From: Chinchilla lanigera | Taxonomy: Eukaryota; Chordata; Mammalia; Rodentia; Chinchillidae | Direction of reading: 5' to 3' | NCBI RefSeq assembly: GCF_000276665.1 | Contig: NW_004955417.1 | Coordinates: 18,942,924-19,006,923 of the forward strand | DNA: 64,000 nt | In this document: positions 60,685 to 64,000 of the stretch, piece by piece | Layout of the letters: each line of letters opens with the position of its first letter | Numbering within the stretch: position 1 is the stretch's first letter | Program-made: the position numbers and the translations under genes | The notes under the pieces: generated by a model | What the model was told of the DNA's origin: nothing | What the model saw: the letters and a program-made list of their open reading frames with translations, nothing else | Database searches by the model: none

Positions 60685-61179
60685 ATTATAATTGAGTGAA
60701 GAGATGGATAATAACTTTGTTGAAGAGATTTTATTCCCCACAACTTATGAGCACATTGAAAAGATTTTGGAAGACGAATTAGGAGACAAGCAACACAAAT
60801 TATTAGGAATCTTGATGAGCGGAGGCTAATGTCAAAATTAAGAACATGATTAACATTACACATATTCTGGTAGATTTTGTTGGACATATAAAAAAATAGT
60901 CTTAGAATTCTGAGAATTGAAACACACAAGTACACATCTCCCTTTTGTAGAATCTAATTCTAGGCAACAGGCTAGCAATGGCTTATCATATGTATACACA
61001 CTTAGACACATACATACTTTTCACAATGTAACATCTTTGAAATTGTAATGCACCTTCAGTAATACCACAAAATTAGCTACATGGCTATTATGACTTGATA
61101 TATTCAATTGTATCACTGATTACTCAAGTGTGAATTTGGTCATAAGTGAGGTGTTGATGTTGTGAACCCTTCAACTTGT
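60685..61179. other. Unassigned AT-rich sequence, no gene seen
   Basis: Short ORFs only; nothing recognisable. Confidence 0.4.
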
Positions 61180-61457
61180 ATTCAGGTAACATTTACAAAC
61201 ATAAATGCATAGACAAAGAAGAGGTCCAAATGGCCAAACCAATGTGTAAAACCTGACATGTCTGGTCATCAGAGAAATGTAAATTAAATTCTGAGATTTC
61301 ATCTTATTCCATAAAGAAAGGCAGTAAGTGAGAAATCAAATAAAAACAAAGGCTGGCAAAGCTTCAGGGAACAAGGAAACTTCTATATTGTTGGTGGGAG
61401 TGTAAACCAGTACAATCACTATGGAAATAAATATGGAGGATCATCAAAAAACTAAAC
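61180..61457 (+). mobile_element. Older L1 ORF2 3' segment
   Basis: GAAGAGGTCCAAATGGCCAA, TCAGAGAAATGTAAATTAAA, TCTATATTGTTGGTGGGAGT, CAATCACTATGGAAATAAAT and GGAGGATCATCAAAAAACTA are the L1 ORF2 downstream region. It ends abruptly where a GC-rich L1 5' end begins, about 61458. Confidence 0.85.
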
Positions 61458-62071
61458 AGAAATTTCATTCTGCCAGGAAATTCCCCTATGAAATACTTTC
61501 TCAACGGTGTTAAAGACATCATATTGACCTCCTGCATCCCCATGAGAGTTCAGCTGAACTAAGGACATATTCAGGAATCCTGATGAGCCACTCCCACGCC
61601 TCCCTGACCAATGTGCAAGGCAACTGGATCCCCAGACACCTTCTGGGGCCTCAGTAGCCATTCTCATCACCACCCACACACCCACAGGAGACGAGTGAAC
61701 ACTAGAAAACCTCAGCAGCCTGGTTGACTTCTCCCTCACCCCTCCTCCACCAGGGTGGGAAATGGGCTGGGTTCTGGGCAAATCTGAAGCATTGGTAACT
61801 ACAACCTGCACTCTCCCCAACCCTGTGGAAGCTGTGTTGAACCCCAAACAGCTTCAGGAAACCCAGTGAGCCTCCTCTGCATCTCCTCCACAGGGAGGAG
61901 GGAGCCAACTGAATGCAAGGAAGCTCTGGGAGTATCTGCGACCAGACCTTGCTCCTACACACCAGTGCAGGAGCCATATTAAGCACTGGGGACTTTTGGA
62001 TGCTCACCCTGCCACTCCCACTCCATTGTGAGTGTGAGACTGAGCTGCACGGAACCTCTGAATCTTCAAAA
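61458..62071 (+). promoter_or_regulatory. L1 5' untranslated region
   Basis: GC-rich sequence of about 610 bases directly before the ORF1 start at 62072, far less AT-rich than the flanks, as expected for an L1 internal promoter region. It includes AACCCTGTGGAAGCTGTG and GGGCCTCAGTAGCCATTCTC. The ORFs read across it on the minus strand (61452-61847; 61702-62007) are not likely coding. The left edge is set by the change from old L1 sequence. Confidence 0.75.
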
Positions 62072-62373
62072 ATGACAAAACAAAAGAGCAGAGTGCAATC
62101 TCAGACCTCTACCCCACCCAGAACAAGTCCAGAAGACATCAACACAGAAGAGCCTGGAAGTCAGACACCTTAAATTTCTCAAATGATCTGAAAATATCCT
62201 TCAAAATTAATAGAGAAATAAAGTATTTCCACTATAAAGAACAACTGAAGGAATTCATGAGGGCCAAAGCAATCCTGCAAAGAGTACTAAAAGATATTCT
62301 AGAAAGAGATAAAAAGGACCACAATTTCAAGAACAACAACAGAAAGGAACCATCAAGCAAAACAAGCAATTAA
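62072..62373 (+). pseudogene. L1 ORF1, centre deleted
   Basis: L1 ORF1 encodes the RNA-binding chaperone of the L1 particle. The N-terminal part starts at 62072 (MTKQKSRVQSQTS) and meets a stop after 33 codons (62171-62173). From 62191 a second frame gives KISFKINREIKYF and then KEQLKEFMRAKAILQRVLKD, which matches the C-terminal end of ORF1p, stopping at 62371-62373 after 60 codons. The usual product is about 300-370 residues with a coiled coil, an RNA-recognition domain and a C-terminal domain. Nearly all of that middle is missing, and the two ends are in different frames. Hence ORF1 is non-functional here. Confidence 0.82.
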
Positions 62374-62412
62374 ACAGAGGAAAAAAGGAGGATCCAATAG
62401 CAGGAAAATAGC

Positions 62413-64000
62413 ATGACAAAGATAAGCCAGTACATATCCGTTATAACCAACAATGTAAGTGGTCTCAACGCACCAATCAAAAGAAGCAGACTGGCAGAGT
62501 GGATCATGAAACAAAATCCAACAATATGCTGTATGCAAGAAACACATTTAACTCAAAAGAAAATTCAGAGACTGACAAGTAAAGGATGGAAAACAATAAT
62601 CCACCTGACAGGAACTCAGAAAAAAAATGGGTGTAGCTATTCTGTTTGCAGACAATGCGAACTTCAAACCAAGAATAATCAAAAGAGATAAAGACGGTCA
62701 CTACATACTTGTGAGGGGAAAACTTCAAGAGGAAGAGATAACAATCATAAACATCTATGCACCAAATATAGGAGCACCCAACTGCTCCAATTTGTCTGTT
62801 AAGACAAATTTTAACAGATGTGAAAAATGAAATAACCAGCAACATAATCATAATAGAGTACTTTAACACTCCATTGTCACAAAGAGAAAGCTCAACTAGA
62901 CAAGAAATCAGCAAAGAAATAACAGAACTAAACCAAACATGTGAACAAATGGACTTAGTAGACCTGTATACAGTGTTCCACCCAACAGCATCAGAATACA
63001 TATTCTTCACAGCTGCATAAGGGACGTTCTCTAAAATAGACCATATGCTAGCTAACAGAAAATGCTTAAGTAAATGCAAAGGAACTGAAATCACCCCATG
63101 CATAATATTGGACCATAGTGCAAACAACTTGGAAATTAATAACAAAATAAATCACAAAAATTCCATAAACACATGGAAATTAAATAATACCCTACTGAAC
63201 AACAAATGGGTCACAGATTAAATCAAAGAAGAAATTAAAAATATTTACAATAAAACATAAATGAAGACACAAACTTACAGGGACCTGTGGGACATAATGA
63301 AAGCAGTTGTCAGAGGGAAATTTATAGTGGTAAATTCCCACTTCAGGAAAATAGAATGAGCAAAATAAACAATCTTATGTTGTACCTCAAACTTCTAGAG
63401 AAAAGGAACAAGTCAAACCCAAAGCCCAAAGAGGATAGGAAATTATAAAGCTCAGGGCAGAAAGTAACACAATGGAGACTAAAAAAAAAAATTCAAAGAA
63501 TTATTGAATTGAAGAGTTGATTCTTTGAAAGAATAAGTAAAATAGAAAAATCCCTAACCAACATTATCAAAAAAAGGGAAGAAAAAACTGAAATACTTGC
63601 AATAAGGAATGAAAGGGGTGAAATCATTACAGATCCTGTAGAAATTCAGAAGTTCATCAATACCTACTTCAAAAAGCTTTAATCTCATAGGATGGAAAAC
63701 ACAGAAAATAGACAGACTTCTAGATACATATGAATTACCAAAGGTGAATGAAGAATACATAAAAAATCCTAAATAAGTCAATATCAGCAAGCAAAATTGA
63801 AAAATGTAATAAAAAACTTGCCAGTGAAGAAAAGCCCAGGTCCTGATGGATTCACAGCTGAATTCTACAAGAAATTTAGAGAAGAGTCAACACTAATTCT
63901 TCTGAAACTCTTTAATGAAACTGAAAGGGAAGGAATTCTCCCCAGTTCATTCCTGGAGGTAAGTATTACACTAATACCAAAACCAGAGAAAGACCTAACC
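62413..64000 (+). pseudogene. L1 ORF2, frameshifted and truncated by window edge
   Basis: L1 ORF2 encodes endonuclease and reverse transcriptase. The start at 62413 gives Asn14 and Glu43 in the expected places for L1 endonuclease (NNVSGLN; QETHL). The frame shifts near 62627 (MGVAILFADNANFKPR, then INIYAPN) and again near 62820, where the usual GDFNTPLS reads EYFNTPLS, so the metal-binding Asp is lost. A stop follows (62018-equivalent position 63018-63020). Endonuclease-like DH (LDHSANN) continues after it, and RT-like [15 protein letters not shown] appears near 63829, with LIPKPEKDL close to the edge. The reverse-strand frame at 62504-63145 is only a shadow. Confidence 0.85.

Larger units (their letters stand above)
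61458..64000 (+). mobile_element. L1 retrotransposon, 5' end to RT start
   Basis: 5' UTR, ORF1 ends, short spacer (62374-62412) and the start of ORF2 are in their normal order and orientation, so this is one L1 insertion reaching past the right edge. Its 5' end is present but the coding parts are damaged. It lies next to an older L1 ORF2 piece that it may have inserted beside or into. Confidence 0.82.

Noticed and set aside
60519..60935. 138-codon reverse ORF
   Set aside because: Much of it is the reverse reading of the SINE and its poly-A tail, giving the FFF and VLF runs; the remainder is unrecognised.
61452..62007. Two overlapping reverse-strand ORFs of 131 and 101 codons
   Set aside because: They lie antisense to the GC-rich L1 5' region, where stops are scarce by composition.
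62504..63145. 213-codon ORF on the minus strand, the longest in the window
   Set aside because: It lies exactly opposite L1 ORF2 and has no independent domain; it is a shadow frame created by L1's A-rich sense strand.
1..64000. A new multi-gene biological system
   Set aside because: No cluster of intact genes exists in the window; all coding-like segments belong to decayed mobile elements.

Overview
This window looks like nuclear DNA from a rodent, in a gene-poor and AT-rich interval. The strongest clues are the interspersed repeats. There are ID-type SINEs with tRNA-like A and B boxes, 7SL-derived SINEs with the internal duplication typical of rodent B1, and composite B1+ID SINEs. There are also MaLR-type LTRs, several related copies of one L1 3' end, and ancient MLT1, L2 and L1M remnants. 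The composite SINEs argue for a non-murine rodent such as the squirrel, beaver or dormouse side of the tree; I cannot name the species. I recognise no intact host protein-coding gene, no convincing spliced exon, no functional tRNA or rRNA gene and no CRISPR array. The open reading frames here are chance ORFs or fragments of retroelements.

Layout. 1-3.3 kb: the decayed 3' half of a class II (betaretrovirus-like) endogenous retrovirus, with integrase remnants, a SINE next to a 100-base assembly gap, a frameshifted env, a purine tract and a 3' LTR. 3.3-19 kb: mostly unassigned AT-rich sequence with L1 3' ends, MLT1 and MaLR LTRs and L2. Two L1 copies here have clear target-site duplications, and one carries a 5' inversion. 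19-28 kb: largely unique sequence, with one short retroposed RNA end and two GC-richer patches (18.7-19.3 and 27.5-28.1 kb). 28-49 kb: a field of LTRs, including five antisense MaLR-like insertions (four solo-like LTRs and one 2.2-kb LTR-internal-LTR element at 38.6-40.8 kb), old L1M pieces, and a mariner fragment interrupted by a SINE. 49-61 kb: L1, L2 and B1 fragments plus a CpG-richer island near 55.5-55.9 kb that holds a perfect TCTCGCGAGA palindrome. 61.2-64 kb: an L1 running off the right edge, with a 5' region, an ORF1 lacking its middle, and a broken ORF2.

No genes here work together as a pathway. The content is a layered record of retrotransposition with a few possible regulatory segments. 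The best candidates for a second look are the CpG/TCTCGCGAGA segment, the ORF1-deleted L1, the 88-bp retroposed RNA end with its duplication, and the structurally clear L1 insertions. I did not find a convincing new biological system. Repeat family names are from recognition by eye, and most boundaries are good to about 10-30 bases.
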